Source: Nocardioides cynanchi
GTDB taxonomy: Bacteria > Actinomycetota > Actinomycetes > Propionibacteriales > Nocardioidaceae
Length of the DNA stretch: 64,000 nucleotides
NCBI RefSeq assembly: GCF_008761635.1
Contig: NZ_CP044344.1
Span: 2,480,001-2,544,000, forward strand
Direction of reading: 5' to 3'
Shown here: positions 39,535-48,706 of the stretch, piece by piece
How positions within the stretch are numbered: position 1 is the stretch's first letter
How the letters are laid out: each line of letters starts with the position of its first letter
Position numbers and translations under genes: made by a program
Notes under the pieces: generated by a model
Databases searched by the model: none
What the model was told of the DNA's origin: nothing
Seen by the model: only the letters and a program-made list of their open reading frames with translations

Positions 39535-40979
39535 GGTGTCACCACCAGCCCGGGCACCAGCAGGCTGACCAGCCCGGGGTCGTACATGTTCGACAGCTGT
39601 CTCATGGTGGGTCCCCGTGGACCGAAGGCCACCCGCCGGGCGCCTGGCATCGCCAGGATCGTCGGGATGATCGACGTCGGCAGGGTCAGGGTCGGCAGGC
39701 CGGTGCCCCCGGTGGGCAGGCTCGGGATCGTGTTGATCACCTGGCAGACGGGGTTCCCACGGTTCTTGTGCTTCTGGCACTGGGTGATCAGGCGAGCGAG
39801 CTTCTGCGGGTCGCTGAGCACCTTCTGGCAGGCCTTGCTGGTGATGTCACCGCTCTGGAGGCACTTTAGCACGTCGCCGACGATCTTGGTGATCTCCGAG
39901 GTCGGCAGCGAGGTCGGCAGGGACGTGGGCAGGGTCGGCAGCGACGTCGGCAGGCCGGTGGGCAGCGAGGGCAGGCTGCCGAGACCGTCCAGCGACAGGT
40001 CGAGCTTGATGTCGAGGTTGGTGTAGTCGCCCATCTGGAGGTTGCGGGCGACCTGGGGGTCGCGCCCGACGACCTCGTCGACGAACGGGTAGGTCAGGGC
40101 CACGTTGAAGGCGTTGACGAAGTCGCTGCCGGACGCCTGGAGCTGGCCGAGCACCGGGCTGAGCGAGCGCAGGGTGTCGATGGTGGACTGCTTCGACAGC
40201 TGGATCACGTGCACCCCGACCCCACTGAGGTGGGCCAGCGCCGACAGCATCTTGACCAGGTCGTGGCGTTGACTGTTGATCGAGCGCAAGGCACCGGGCA
40301 GCTCGGTGAGGGTGGCGTCGATGGTCGAGCGCTGCTTGTTCAGCGACGTCGAGAGCCTGTTGAGCGCCTGGAGCGCGTGCACGATCTGACCCTTGTGCCG
40401 GTCGAGCTGGCCGCTGAAGAGCTTGATCTGGTGCAGCACCGAGCGCGCCTCGCCCTCGCGCCCGTGCAGGGTGGTGTTGAGCTCCCGCGTGATCGTCTGG
40501 AGCTGGGCCACCCCACCGCCGTTCAGGAGCAGGCTGAGCGCGCCGAGGACCTGCTCCACCTCGGGGTTCTGGCCGGTGCGAGACAGCGGGATCACGTCGC
40601 CGGACGCCAGCTGCGTGGCACTGGCGCCGGTGGTCGGGGCGCTGAGGTCGATGAACTTCTCCCCCAACAGGCTGGTCTGCTGGATCTGGGCGACGGCGTT
40701 CTGCGGCAGCCGGGTGTCGCTGCGCAGCTGCATGGTGACCTCGGCGTTGTAGCCCGACAAGGAGATGTCGGTGATCTTGCCGACCGTCACGTCGTTGACC
40801 TTGACCGTGGAGTCGGGCACCAGGTCGAGCACGTCGTGGAACTCCGCCTTGACCGTGATCGGGTTGCTCCCGACGTCCACACCACCGGGCAGCGGCAGCT
40901 TGTAGACGTCGAACGAGCAGCCGCTCAGCATCAGCGCCGCGCCGAGCAGCGCGATCAGGGCCTTGAGTCGCAGGGTCAT
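39531..40979 (-). CDS. mceE: Mce-family lipoprotein MceE
   Basis: A 482-residue Mce protein with a lipobox: LLGAALMLSGC, Cys21 being the acylation site. In each six-gene mce set the E protein is the lipoprotein (LprK-type), fitting its position. The Mce domain (VKAEFHDVLDLVPDSTVKVN, GEKFIDL) is followed by helices, then an unusual repeat of LPTS/LPTG units near residues 335-360. Four-base overlaps link it to mceD and mceF. Confidence 0.9.
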   Translation of the reverse strand: MTLRLKALIALLGAALMLSGCSFDVYKLPLPGGVDVGSNPITVKAEFHDVLDLVPDSTVKVNDVTVGKITDISLSGYNAEVTMQLRSDTRLPQNAVAQIQQTSLLGEKFIDLSAPTTGASATQLASGDVIPLSRTGQNPEVEQVLGALSLLLNGGGVAQLQTITRELNTTLHGREGEARSVLHQIKLFSGQLDRHKGQIVHALQALNRLSTSLNKQRSTIDATLTELPGALRSINSQRHDLVKMLSALAHLSGVGVHVIQLSKQSTIDTLRSLSPVLGQLQASGSDFVNAFNVALTYPFVDEVVGRDPQVARNLQMGDYTNLDIKLDLSLDGLGSLPSLPTGLPTSLPTLPTSLPTSLPTSEITKIVGDVLKCLQSGDITSKACQKVLSDPQKLARLITQCQKHKNRGNPVCQVINTIPSLPTGGTGLPTLTLPTSIIPTILAMPGARRVAFGPRGPTMRQLSNMYDPGLVSLLVPGLVVTP

Positions 40980-42130
40980 CGCGGGCTCCCCACCAGACCG
41001 CCGAGGGTCGGGTCGCTCTGGTCCGCCGAGGGCTGCGGCTGCTGCCCGCGTCCCGAGGTCAGCGCACCCGTGCGACCGGCGCCGAGCAGCTGCTTGATCG
41101 CGTCACAGGCCTGGCCGCCCTGGTCGGTCTGGTCCACGATGCCGCACAGGAAGGTGGTCGGGTCGGACTGGATCTGGTTGATGACCTCGCCGAGGTTGGC
41201 CCGGGTGTCGAGGGTGCCCGCCTGGGGGTTGTAGGTCAGCAGCAGGTTGTTCAGCGCCAAGGGTGCGTCGCGCAGCGTCTCGGTCAGTGCCGCGCGCTGC
41301 TTGACCAGGATCTGGGTCACCTGGTCGAGACCGGTGATGTTCTTGCCGAGGATCGCGCGGTTGTCCTTGACGAAGCCCGACACCTGGCGCATCGCGATCG
41401 ACAGGTTGTGCAGGGACGCCGCGAGGTCGCCGCGCTCCCCCTTGAGCATGTGGGAGACGTTGGCGAGCTGGCTGTTGAAGCCGCGGACCGTGCGGTCGTT
41501 GCGGGCCAGGGTGTGGACGAAGCCCTCGAGCTCGCGCACCGAGCCGAACAGCTGGTCCTTGTTGTCGGCCAGGGTCTGACTCAGCTGGCTGAAGCTCTGG
41601 ATGGTGCGGTGGAACTTGGCTCCCTGCCCACCGAAGTTGCGCGCCGTGGTGTCGAGCAGGTCGGTCAGGGCGCCCTTCTTGTTCGCGCCGTTGGGCCCCA
41701 GGGCGACGGTGAGGTCGTCGAGGCTGGAGTAGATCTGGTCGAGCTCGAGCGGCACCGCGGTCTGCTGCTCGGTCAGCGTCGCGCCGGTGGCGAGCACCTG
41801 GCCGCCGGTGTAGGCCGGGGTGAGCTGCACGAACCGGTCACCGACGATCGAGGGAGAGACGATCACGGCCTTGGCGTTCGCCGGGATCTTGACGTTGGCG
41901 TCGTAGTGCATCGTCACGATCACGTCGGTGCCGGACGGGGTGACCGAGTCGATCTTCCCCACGGGCACGCCGAGCACCCGCACGTCGCTGCCCGAGTAGA
42001 TCGAGACCGCCCGCGGGAACTCCGCGGTCAGCGTCTTCTGGTCACCGCCGTTGAAGAGGAAGGTGACCAGCGCCGCCACCACCAGTGCGAACAGCACCAG
42101 CGGCAGCACCACCTTGGTCAGGACGCGCAT
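40976..42130 (-). CDS. mceD: Mce-family protein MceD
   Basis: A 384-residue Mce protein, from the ATG at 42130; a GTG three codons upstream is an alternative that overlaps mceC by 8 bases. N-terminal helix VLPLVLFALVVAALVTFLF, then the Mce domain (LTAEFPRAVSIYSGSDVRVL, GVPVGKIDSV, GDRFVQLTPAY), then a helical tube-forming region. The tail is rich in Gly/Gln. A four-base overlap joins it to mceE. Confidence 0.9.
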   Translation of the reverse strand: MRVLTKVVLPLVLFALVVAALVTFLFNGGDQKTLTAEFPRAVSIYSGSDVRVLGVPVGKIDSVTPSGTDVIVTMHYDANVKIPANAKAVIVSPSIVGDRFVQLTPAYTGGQVLATGATLTEQQTAVPLELDQIYSSLDDLTVALGPNGANKKGALTDLLDTTARNFGGQGAKFHRTIQSFSQLSQTLADNKDQLFGSVRELEGFVHTLARNDRTVRGFNSQLANVSHMLKGERGDLAASLHNLSIAMRQVSGFVKDNRAILGKNITGLDQVTQILVKQRAALTETLRDAPLALNNLLLTYNPQAGTLDTRANLGEVINQIQSDPTTFLCGIVDQTDQGGQACDAIKQLLGAGRTGALTSGRGQQPQPSADQSDPTLGGLVGSPR

Positions 42131-42131
42131 C

Positions 42132-43100
42132 TCAACCACCCACCTGCGGGACCGGCGGGACGTTCTGGATGTAGGTGTCGAACCACGGACCGTTCCCGAG
42201 GGTGTTGGCGAAGACCCGGTAGAAGGGAGCCAGCAGCCGGATGCTCTGGTCGATGTTGTCGGAGTCCTTGTTGAGCACGTCGACGACGTTGCCCAGATGG
42301 GTCAGGGCGGGCTTCAGGTCGGCCCGGCTCTGCTTGACCAGGTGGGTCAGCTGGACCGACAGCTCCGAGGTGGACCGGAGCAGGTCGTGGATCGCCTGCC
42401 GTCTCCTGTCGAGGGCCGCGAAGAGCACCGAGGCGTCGTGCATCAGGCCGACGATGTCCTGGTCGCGCGCGTTCAGGGTGGTCGAGACGCTGCGCAGGTT
42501 GGTCAGCAGCGTCCCGATCTGGGCGTCGCGGGCGGCGAGGTTGCCGGACAGCGCGGAGACGCCGGTCAGTGCGTGCCGGAAGTTCTTCGGGGTGTTGCGG
42601 GTCAGGTCGGCCAGGGTGGTCAGGCTCTTGGCCAGTCGGTGGGTGTTGATCCGCTCCGAGGTGCTCGCCAGGCCCGAGAACGCCTGCACCACGTCGTACG
42701 GCGACTGGGTGCGCGAGGTGGGGATCTCGCTGCCCTTCGGCAGCTGGCCCGGACCGGCCGGCTCCAGCGAGAGGTACATCGCACCCAGCAGCGTCTTGAC
42801 CTTGATCGCGGCCCGGGTGTCGGTCCCGAAGTCCGCGCCGTTCTGGATCCGGAAGGCGACCTTGACGTGGTCGCCGTCGAGGCTCACCGAGTCGACCTTG
42901 CCGACCCGGACGCCGGCGATCCGGACCTCGTCGTTGGCCACCAGACCGCCGGCCTCGGAGAAGTCGGCGTAGTAGGTGTCGCCACCGCCGATGATCGGCA
43001 GCTTCTCGGCGTTGAAGGCGATCAGGATCAGGCCCAGGATCACGGCGAGGCTGACTGCGCCGACGACGACCGGGTTCTTCTCGCGGAACGGAGTACTCAT
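42132..43100 (-). CDS. mceC: Mce-family protein MceC
   Basis: A 322-residue Mce protein. The N-terminal helix is VVVGAVSLAVILGLILIAF, the Mce domain reads YYADFSEAGGLVANDEVRIA, GVRVGKVDSVSL and GAMYLSLEP, followed by a helical region with LNARDQDIVGLMHD-like heptads. It lacks the long C-terminal tail seen in other members. It overlaps mceB by four bases. Part of the hexameric MceA-F assembly. Confidence 0.9.
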   Translation of the reverse strand: MSTPFREKNPVVVGAVSLAVILGLILIAFNAEKLPIIGGGDTYYADFSEAGGLVANDEVRIAGVRVGKVDSVSLDGDHVKVAFRIQNGADFGTDTRAAIKVKTLLGAMYLSLEPAGPGQLPKGSEIPTSRTQSPYDVVQAFSGLASTSERINTHRLAKSLTTLADLTRNTPKNFRHALTGVSALSGNLAARDAQIGTLLTNLRSVSTTLNARDQDIVGLMHDASVLFAALDRRRQAIHDLLRSTSELSVQLTHLVKQSRADLKPALTHLGNVVDVLNKDSDNIDQSIRLLAPFYRVFANTLGNGPWFDTYIQNVPPVPQVGG

Positions 43101-44128
43101 TGAAGGTTGCACCTGCTCGAGCCGGTCGCGTAGTTCACCGGGATGGCGGTCTTGCCGATCCGCACCTGCCCGGAGAAGTCGCAGAGGTAGAAGTTGAACC
43201 ACGAGCCGTAGGTCGCGGTGCGGCCGATCTTGGTCAGCTTGATCGGCATCACCTGGAGCACCCGGTCGATCTCGGACTTGCCCCGGTCGAGGTTGGCGGC
43301 GAAGCCCCGCAGGTGGTGGATGTCGGACACGAACGGCGCGCGGATCCCCGAGACCAGGTCGGCGGTCTGCACGGTGAGGTTGGAGATCTGGTCGAGCGAG
43401 CCGAGGATCGCTCCCCGGTCGTGCTTGAGGCCGCCCACGAAGTCGCGGAAGGTCGTGATCAGCTGGTTGAGCTGGCGGTTGCGGTCGCCGACGTGGGCGA
43501 GCACGGAGTTCAGGTTGGTGATGAGGTGCCCGATCACCTGGTCGCGGTCGGCCAGGGTCTGGGTGATCGACGCGGTGTGCGCGAGCATCCCGTTCAGGGT
43601 GCCGCCCTGACCCTGGAAGACCTGGATCAGCTCGTAGGAGAGCTGGTTCACGTCGGCCGGTGACAGCGCCTGGAACAGCGGCTTGAACCCGTTGAACAGC
43701 ACCGTCAGGTCGAGGGCCGGCGAGGTGTGAGAGGTCGGGATCGTCGAGCCGGGCTTCAGCACCCCGGTGCTGCCGATCTCGTTGGTCAGGGCGATGTAGC
43801 GCTGGCCGACCAGATTGCGGTAGCGGATGTCGGCGTGGGTCGACTGCATCAGCGCGGTGTCGGTCTGGACCGAGAAGGTGACCAGCGCGCGGGTGCGGTC
43901 GACGATGGAGATGCCCTGCACCGACCCGACCTTGACCCCCGCGATGCGCACGTCGTCGCCCTTGACCACGCCGGTGGCGTCGACGAACTCGGCCTTGTAG
44001 GTGTTCGAGGAGCCGAAGGTGATGTTGCCGATGATGATCACCAGCACACCGGTCGCGAGCGTGGTCACGACCATGAAGACGACCAGCTTGATCAGGGCCG
44101 AGAGGGTCTTGGTGTCCATGCGGCTCAT
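43097..44128 (-). CDS. mceB: Mce-family protein MceB
   Basis: A 343-residue Mce protein with N-terminal helix LIKLVVFMVVTTLATGVLVI, Mce domain (YKAEFVDATGVVKGDDVRIA, GVKVGSVQGI, GQRYIAL) and the typical C-terminal YGSWFNFYLCDFSGQ block found in MceB-type proteins. It overlaps mceA and mceC by four bases each. Confidence 0.9.
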   Translation of the reverse strand: MSRMDTKTLSALIKLVVFMVVTTLATGVLVIIIGNITFGSSNTYKAEFVDATGVVKGDDVRIAGVKVGSVQGISIVDRTRALVTFSVQTDTALMQSTHADIRYRNLVGQRYIALTNEIGSTGVLKPGSTIPTSHTSPALDLTVLFNGFKPLFQALSPADVNQLSYELIQVFQGQGGTLNGMLAHTASITQTLADRDQVIGHLITNLNSVLAHVGDRNRQLNQLITTFRDFVGGLKHDRGAILGSLDQISNLTVQTADLVSGIRAPFVSDIHHLRGFAANLDRGKSEIDRVLQVMPIKLTKIGRTATYGSWFNFYLCDFSGQVRIGKTAIPVNYATGSSRCNLQ

Positions 44129-45414
44129 CGCAGCGACACCTTCGCTCCCCGGGCCATCGGGCCGACCAGCAGCACGCCGAGGTCCGGGACGTCGGCGGCG
44201 GGCTCGCCCAGGGAGGGTCCGAGCAGGCTCTTGAGCACGCCGGCCTCGGCCGCACTCCCGGCGTACCCGGTGCCGGCGGTGTAGTGCTGGGCGTACGGCG
44301 GCGCCACCCGGTCGGTGCCCTTGCCGGTGGGTGTGTTCACCCCGTCGTTGAAGTCGGGCTGGTGCCGTACGGGGTTGGACTGGGACCAGGGCGCGTTGGG
44401 CAGGTGCAGGCAGTTGGGGCCGCGGGTGTCGCCGTACACCGGCCGGTCGCCGGCGTTGTAGCCCCGCGGTTGGTGGGGCAGCGTCTCGAGCACGATGTGG
44501 AGGGTGAAGCCACGGAACGCCTCGGCCTCGCGCTTGCCGCTCTGGACGATCCCGCCGAGCAGACAGGGGTACTCCGGTGCGTAGCGGGCCAGCAGCGCGG
44601 CCTGCGGCCGGCTGACCTGGCCCAGCCGGATGATGTTGTCGCCGTTCTGACGCAGGAAGTCGTGCGCGGTGTTGGAGAAGCCGGTCACGTCGGTGAACAG
44701 GGTCTGGAGCTGGTCGTGGCGCTGCTGGAGGGTGCCGGTGGTCTTGATGGTGTTGCGCAGGATCTGGGAGATCGCCGGCACGACGTCGGCGTAGGTGTTG
44801 GAGACCTGGGTCGTCAGCCGGAGGTCGGCGACGATCTGCGGGATCTGCGGGTTGACCCGCTTGAGGTAGTGGTCGACGGTCACGAGGTCCTGGCCGAGCT
44901 CGTTGCCACGGCCCTCCAGTGCGGTGGAGATGGCGTTCAGCGTCATGTTGATGTCGGCGGGCTGCACGGTGCGCAGCAGCGGGTAGAGGTCGGCCAGCAC
45001 CTTCTGGACCTCCACCGGCACCTGCGTCCGGGTGATCGTGGCACCCGGCTTCAGCGCGGTCGGCGACGCCGACGCGGGGATGACGAGCGAGACGTACTTC
45101 TCCCCGAACAGCGTCTTGGGCACGATCGCGCCGGTGACGTTGGAGGGGATGCTGTGCATCTGGCTCGGGAAGATCCCCAGCTTCACCTTCGCGCCCTGGT
45201 CGGTCGCGGTGAAGCCGAGCACCTCACCGACGATCACGCCGCGGATCTTGACGTCGGCGCGCTCGGGCATCTGCAGGCCGATGGTCGACGCGTCGAGCGT
45301 GACCGTGTCGAACGACGTGAACTTCTGGGTGAAGACACCGTAGGTGAGCCAGACACCCGCCAGCAGCAGCGCCATGAAGATCAGGCCGAGGGCCTTGAAA
45401 CGGAGGTAGGACAT
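44125..45414 (-). CDS. mceA: Mce-family protein MceA
   Basis: A 429-residue Mce protein, first of the six. The N-terminal helix (ALGLIFMALLLAGVWLTYGV) is followed by the Mce domain (FDTVTLDASTIGLQMPERAD, VKIRGVIVGEV, GEKYVSL), the long helical part, and a C-terminal segment YPCLLGGIVQSGKREAEAFR with the YPCL motif common to MceA. It starts two bases after yrbEB and overlaps mceB by four. It is predicted to contact lipid substrate outside the membrane. Confidence 0.9.
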   Translation of the reverse strand: MSYLRFKALGLIFMALLLAGVWLTYGVFTQKFTSFDTVTLDASTIGLQMPERADVKIRGVIVGEVLGFTATDQGAKVKLGIFPSQMHSIPSNVTGAIVPKTLFGEKYVSLVIPASASPTALKPGATITRTQVPVEVQKVLADLYPLLRTVQPADINMTLNAISTALEGRGNELGQDLVTVDHYLKRVNPQIPQIVADLRLTTQVSNTYADVVPAISQILRNTIKTTGTLQQRHDQLQTLFTDVTGFSNTAHDFLRQNGDNIIRLGQVSRPQAALLARYAPEYPCLLGGIVQSGKREAEAFRGFTLHIVLETLPHQPRGYNAGDRPVYGDTRGPNCLHLPNAPWSQSNPVRHQPDFNDGVNTPTGKGTDRVAPPYAQHYTAGTGYAGSAAEAGVLKSLLGPSLGEPAADVPDLGVLLVGPMARGAKVSLR

Positions 45415-45416
45415 CG

Positions 45417-46244
45417 CTAGCCGGCCAACCTCACCGTCGTCGACGCGCCCCAGATCGCCATCGAGAGGAACAGGTCGATCACGTTGATCGCCACGATGCT
45501 CGTGCGCACGGCGCGGCCGACCGCAACGCCCACACCGGCCGGGCCACCGGTCGCGTTGTAGCCGTGGTAGCAGTGGATCAGGATCACCGTCACCGCGAAG
45601 ACCAGCACCTTGCCGAACGACCACAGCACGTCGCCGGGTGGCAGGAACGTCTTGAAGTAGTAGTCGTAGGTGCCGGTGCTCTGCCCGAAGAACTGGGTGA
45701 CCGTCAGCCGCGTCGCGAAGTACGACGACAGCAGCCCGACGACGTACAGGGGGACGATCGCGATCAGGCCGCCGACGATGCGGGTGCTGACCAGGAACGG
45801 CAGCGACGGCACCGCCATCACCTCGAGGGCGTCCACCTCCTCGGAGATCCGCATCGCGCCCAGCTGGGCGGTGAAGCCGCAGCCGACGGTGGCGGCCAGG
45901 GCGATGCCGGCCACCAGGGGGGCGATCTCGCGGGTGTTGAAGTAGGCCGAGACGAACCCGGAGAACGCTGCGGTGCCGATCTGGTTGAGGGCCGCGTAGC
46001 CCTGGAGCCCGACCTCGGTGCCGGTGAAGAAACACATTGCTGTGATCACGCCGACGGTGCCGCCGATCACGGCCAGCGCGCCGGAGCCGAGGGTGACCTC
46101 GGCCAGGATCCGCAGGATCTCCTTCTTGTACCGGACCACCGTCTTGGGCGTCCAGGCCAGGGCGCGCAGGAAGAAGGCGAGCTCCGCGCCGAGGTCGTCG
46201 AGGGTCTTCAGCGGCTTCTCGTAGACCGCCTTGATGTTGGCCAT
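45417..46244 (-). CDS. yrbEB: YrbE/MlaE-type permease, YrbEB
   Basis: A 275-residue MlaE-family permease with about five or six membrane helices. The coupling-helix region is ISEEVDALEVMAVPSLPFLV, equivalent to the 'EIDAL..MGI.P...LV.PR' block that touches the ATPase. It pairs with YrbEA as a heterodimeric permease driven by MceG. It follows yrbEA by 4 bases and precedes mceA by 2. Confidence 0.92.
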   Translation of the reverse strand: MANIKAVYEKPLKTLDDLGAELAFFLRALAWTPKTVVRYKKEILRILAEVTLGSGALAVIGGTVGVITAMCFFTGTEVGLQGYAALNQIGTAAFSGFVSAYFNTREIAPLVAGIALAATVGCGFTAQLGAMRISEEVDALEVMAVPSLPFLVSTRIVGGLIAIVPLYVVGLLSSYFATRLTVTQFFGQSTGTYDYYFKTFLPPGDVLWSFGKVLVFAVTVILIHCYHGYNATGGPAGVGVAVGRAVRTSIVAINVIDLFLSMAIWGASTTVRLAG

Positions 46245-46248
46245 CGCG

Positions 46249-47034
46249 TCAACCCGTCTTCGGAGGCACGAGCTGGAAGTAGATCGCGCTCATCACGAAG
46301 TTGATGATGAACAGCAACATGAACGACACGACCACGGACTCGTTCACGGCATCACCCACGCCCTTCGGGCCACCACCTGCGTTCATGCCCTTGTACGACG
46401 CCACGATCGCCGCGACCAGACCGAACACGAGGGCCTTCGCCATGCCTTGCCACACGTCGGGCAGCTGGGCGAGCGCGGTGAAGCTCGCTATGTAGGCGCC
46501 GGGTGTGCCGCCCTGGAGGACGACGTTGAAGAAGTAGCCGCCGGCGACGCCGACCACGCTGACCAGGCCGTTGAGGAAGACCGAGACCAGCATGCAGGCG
46601 AGCACCCGGGGCACCACCAGGCGCTGGATCGGGTCGATGCCCAGCACCATCATCGCGTCGAGCTCCTCGCGGATCTTGCGGGCACCGAGGTCGGCGGCGA
46701 TGGCCGAGCCGCCGGCACCGGCGATCAGCAGTGAGGTCGCGATCGGACCCGCCTCGCGCACCACCGCCAGCACCGAGGCCGAGCCGGTGAACGACTGCGC
46801 GCCGAACTGCTTGATGAGGCCGCCCACCTGCAGCGCGATCACCGCGCCGAAGGGGATCGCGACCAAGGCGGTCGGGATGATCGTGACCGAGGCGATGAAC
46901 CACGCCTGCTGGATGAACTCCTTCCACTGGAAGGGTCGCCGGAAGAGCCCGCGGCCGACATCGAGGCCGAAGGCGAACAGGTTGCCGGCGGTCCCGATCG
47001 GGGCAAGGAGCCGGGACGAGGTCAGCGAGGCCAT
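46249..47034 (-). CDS. yrbEA: YrbE/MlaE-type permease, YrbEA
   Basis: A 261-residue MlaE-family permease. Conserved: REAGPIATSLLIAGAGGSAI, then DLGARKIREELDAMMVLGID with PIQRLVVPRVLA, the coupling helix. It is the first permease of the operon, three bases after mceG. In Mce systems the two YrbE proteins move lipids inward. Confidence 0.93.
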   Translation of the reverse strand: MASLTSSRLLAPIGTAGNLFAFGLDVGRGLFRRPFQWKEFIQQAWFIASVTIIPTALVAIPFGAVIALQVGGLIKQFGAQSFTGSASVLAVVREAGPIATSLLIAGAGGSAIAADLGARKIREELDAMMVLGIDPIQRLVVPRVLACMLVSVFLNGLVSVVGVAGGYFFNVVLQGGTPGAYIASFTALAQLPDVWQGMAKALVFGLVAAIVASYKGMNAGGGPKGVGDAVNESVVVSFMLLFIINFVMSAIYFQLVPPKTG

Positions 47035-47037
47035 CGG

Positions 47038-47991
47038 TCAGCCGCCCGTGCTCATCGACATGTTCTCCTCGAAGGAGCCGGGCGGAGGCGTGACGCCGTT
47101 CTCGCGGCACCACTCGCCGGGCGGCCGCTGGCTGCGACGCGGGATGCCGTTGGAGGGCTCCTGCTGGAGCGGGATCGGCGGTAGCGGCGGCAGCTCCTGC
47201 CCCTCCTCCGAGGCGAGCTCGTCGGCGTCCTTCTCCTCCGACATGCCGATCGGACCGATGGTCTGGGCGTTGAGGAACTGGCGCACCACCGGCTCCTCCG
47301 ACGACAGGAGCATCTCGCGCGGGCCGAACATCGCCAGGTGCTTGTGGTAGAGCAGGCCGATGTTGTCGGGCACCGTCCGGGCGGTGTTGATGTCGTGGGT
47401 GACGATCAGGAAGGTCGCGTCGATCTGCGCGTTCAGGTCGATGATCAGCTGGTTGAGGAACGACGTGCGGACCGGGTCGAGGCCGGAGTCGGGCTCGTCG
47501 AAGAGCACGATCTCGGGGTCAAGGACCAGCGCCCGGGCCAGACCGGCCCGCTTGCGCATCCCGCCGGAGATCTCGCCGGGGAGCTTGTCCTCGGCACCCA
47601 CGAGCCCGACGAGGTCCATCTTCTCCATGACGATGTCGCGGACCTCGGACTCGGACTTCCGGGTGTGCTCGCGCAGCGGGAAGGCGACGTTGTCGTAGAG
47701 GTTCATCGAGCCGAACATGGCGCCGTCCTGGAACAGCACACCGAACAGCTTGCGGATCTCGTAGAGCTGCTTCTCCGGGCACGAGGTGATGTCCACGCCC
47801 TCGATCACGACGCTGCCACGGTCGGGTTTCAACAGCCCGATCAGGGTCTTGAGCAGCACGGACTTGCCGGTCCCCGAGGGGCCGAGCATCACGCAGATCT
47901 CGCCCGCGGGCACCGTCAACGTGACGTCGCCCCAGATCAGCTGACTTCCGAAGGACTTGGTCAGACCATCGATCTGGATCTCTACACCCAT
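47038..47991 (-). CDS. mceG: Mce-system ABC ATPase (MceG/Mkl type)
   Basis: A 317-residue ATPase. Walker A is GPSGTGKS, the signature is ISGGMRKRAGLARAL (the GGM form typical of MlaF/MceG), Walker B is IVLFDEPDSGLDP, and the switch His lies in LIVTHDINTA. About 80 C-terminal residues after the ATPase are acidic and then proline-rich, as in mycobacterial Mkl, where the extension controls MceG function or stability. In M. tuberculosis mkl (Rv0655) also lies between rplL and rpoB, but the rest of its mce genes are elsewhere; here the whole set follows. Confidence 0.94.
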   Translation of the reverse strand: MGVEIQIDGLTKSFGSQLIWGDVTLTVPAGEICVMLGPSGTGKSVLLKTLIGLLKPDRGSVVIEGVDITSCPEKQLYEIRKLFGVLFQDGAMFGSMNLYDNVAFPLREHTRKSESEVRDIVMEKMDLVGLVGAEDKLPGEISGGMRKRAGLARALVLDPEIVLFDEPDSGLDPVRTSFLNQLIIDLNAQIDATFLIVTHDINTARTVPDNIGLLYHKHLAMFGPREMLLSSEEPVVRQFLNAQTIGPIGMSEEKDADELASEEGQELPPLPPIPLQQEPSNGIPRRSQRPPGEWCRENGVTPPPGSFEENMSMSTGG

Positions 47992-48128
47992 GGGTCTGCT
48001 GCCCTCCCAGAATCAGCCGGCCGCGCGGGACGTTGTCACACGTCATACGTCGTTCGCCTGCTCAACGGTCCCGGCCCCGAGAAGTTACGGGCGCGTCTCG
48101 CTGAGGTTGCCGCACGGTCGCCCGAGGA
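47992..48128 (-). promoter_or_regulatory. Probable mce operon promoter region
   Basis: This is the only gap ahead of eleven tightly packed genes, so the promoter should be here. On the minus strand it contains TGACGTGTGACA (two TGAC half-sites 7 bases apart), about 60 bases before the mceG ATG, which might be an operator. No clear -35/-10 pair stands out. Confidence 0.35.
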
Positions 48129-48200
48129 GCGCCACCCCTTGGGGTGAGGCGCTGCCCAGCGCGACGAAGGGCGGACACCCCGTGGGGTGCCCGCCCTTCG
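48129..48200 (-). terminator. Double hairpin terminator after rplL
   Basis: CGAAGGGCGG-CACCCC pairs with GGGGTG-CCGCCCTTCG at 48165-48200, 44 bases after the rplL stop. A second palindrome, GCGCC.CCCCTTGGGG..GGCGC, follows at 48129-48152. Together they separate the rplJL transcript from the mce operon. Confidence 0.8.
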
Positions 48201-48243
48201 AGCGGTCGGTCCGGCTGCTCGCCGGCCCGGTGTCAGGCAGCAG

Positions 48244-48633
48244 TCACTTGAGGGTGACGCTGGCACCGGCGCCCTCGAGCGCCTCCTTGGCCTTCTCCGC
48301 GACGTCCTTGGCAACGTGCTCGAGGACCGGCTTCGGAGCCGCCTCGACGAGGTCCTTGGCCTCCTTCAGGCCGAGGGAGGTCAGGGCACGCACCTCCTTG
48401 ATCACGTTGATCTTCTTGTCGCCGGCCGACTCGAGGATGACGTCGAACTCGTCCTGCTCGGCCTCGGCCTCGGCGGGCGCGGCTGCGCCGGCGCCGCCGG
48501 CGGCGGCCACGGCGACCGGAGCGGCCGCGGTGACGCCGAAGGTGTCCTCGAACTGCTTCACGAACTCGCTCAGCTCGATCAAGGTCATCTCCTTGAACGC
48601 GTCGAGCAGCTCGTCGGTGGTGAGCTTCGCCAT
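48244..48633 (-). CDS. rplL: Ribosomal protein bL12 (L7/L12)
   Basis: A 129-residue stalk protein: N-terminal dimerisation region ([20 protein letters not shown]), an Ala-rich hinge, and the C-terminal factor-binding domain ([20 protein letters not shown]). It recruits translation GTPases to the ribosome. It follows rplJ by 73 bases and ends at the double terminator. Confidence 0.97.
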   Translation of the reverse strand: MAKLTTDELLDAFKEMTLIELSEFVKQFEDTFGVTAAAPVAVAAAGGAGAAAPAEAEAEQDEFDVILESAGDKKINVIKEVRALTSLGLKEAKDLVEAAPKPVLEHVAKDVAEKAKEALEGAGASVTLK

Positions 48634-48706
48634 GATGGCTGAACCTTTCGTTCGTCGGCCCTGTCGGATGGGACGGGGCCGGGTTTCAGGTGGGTACCGC
48701 GGCCGG

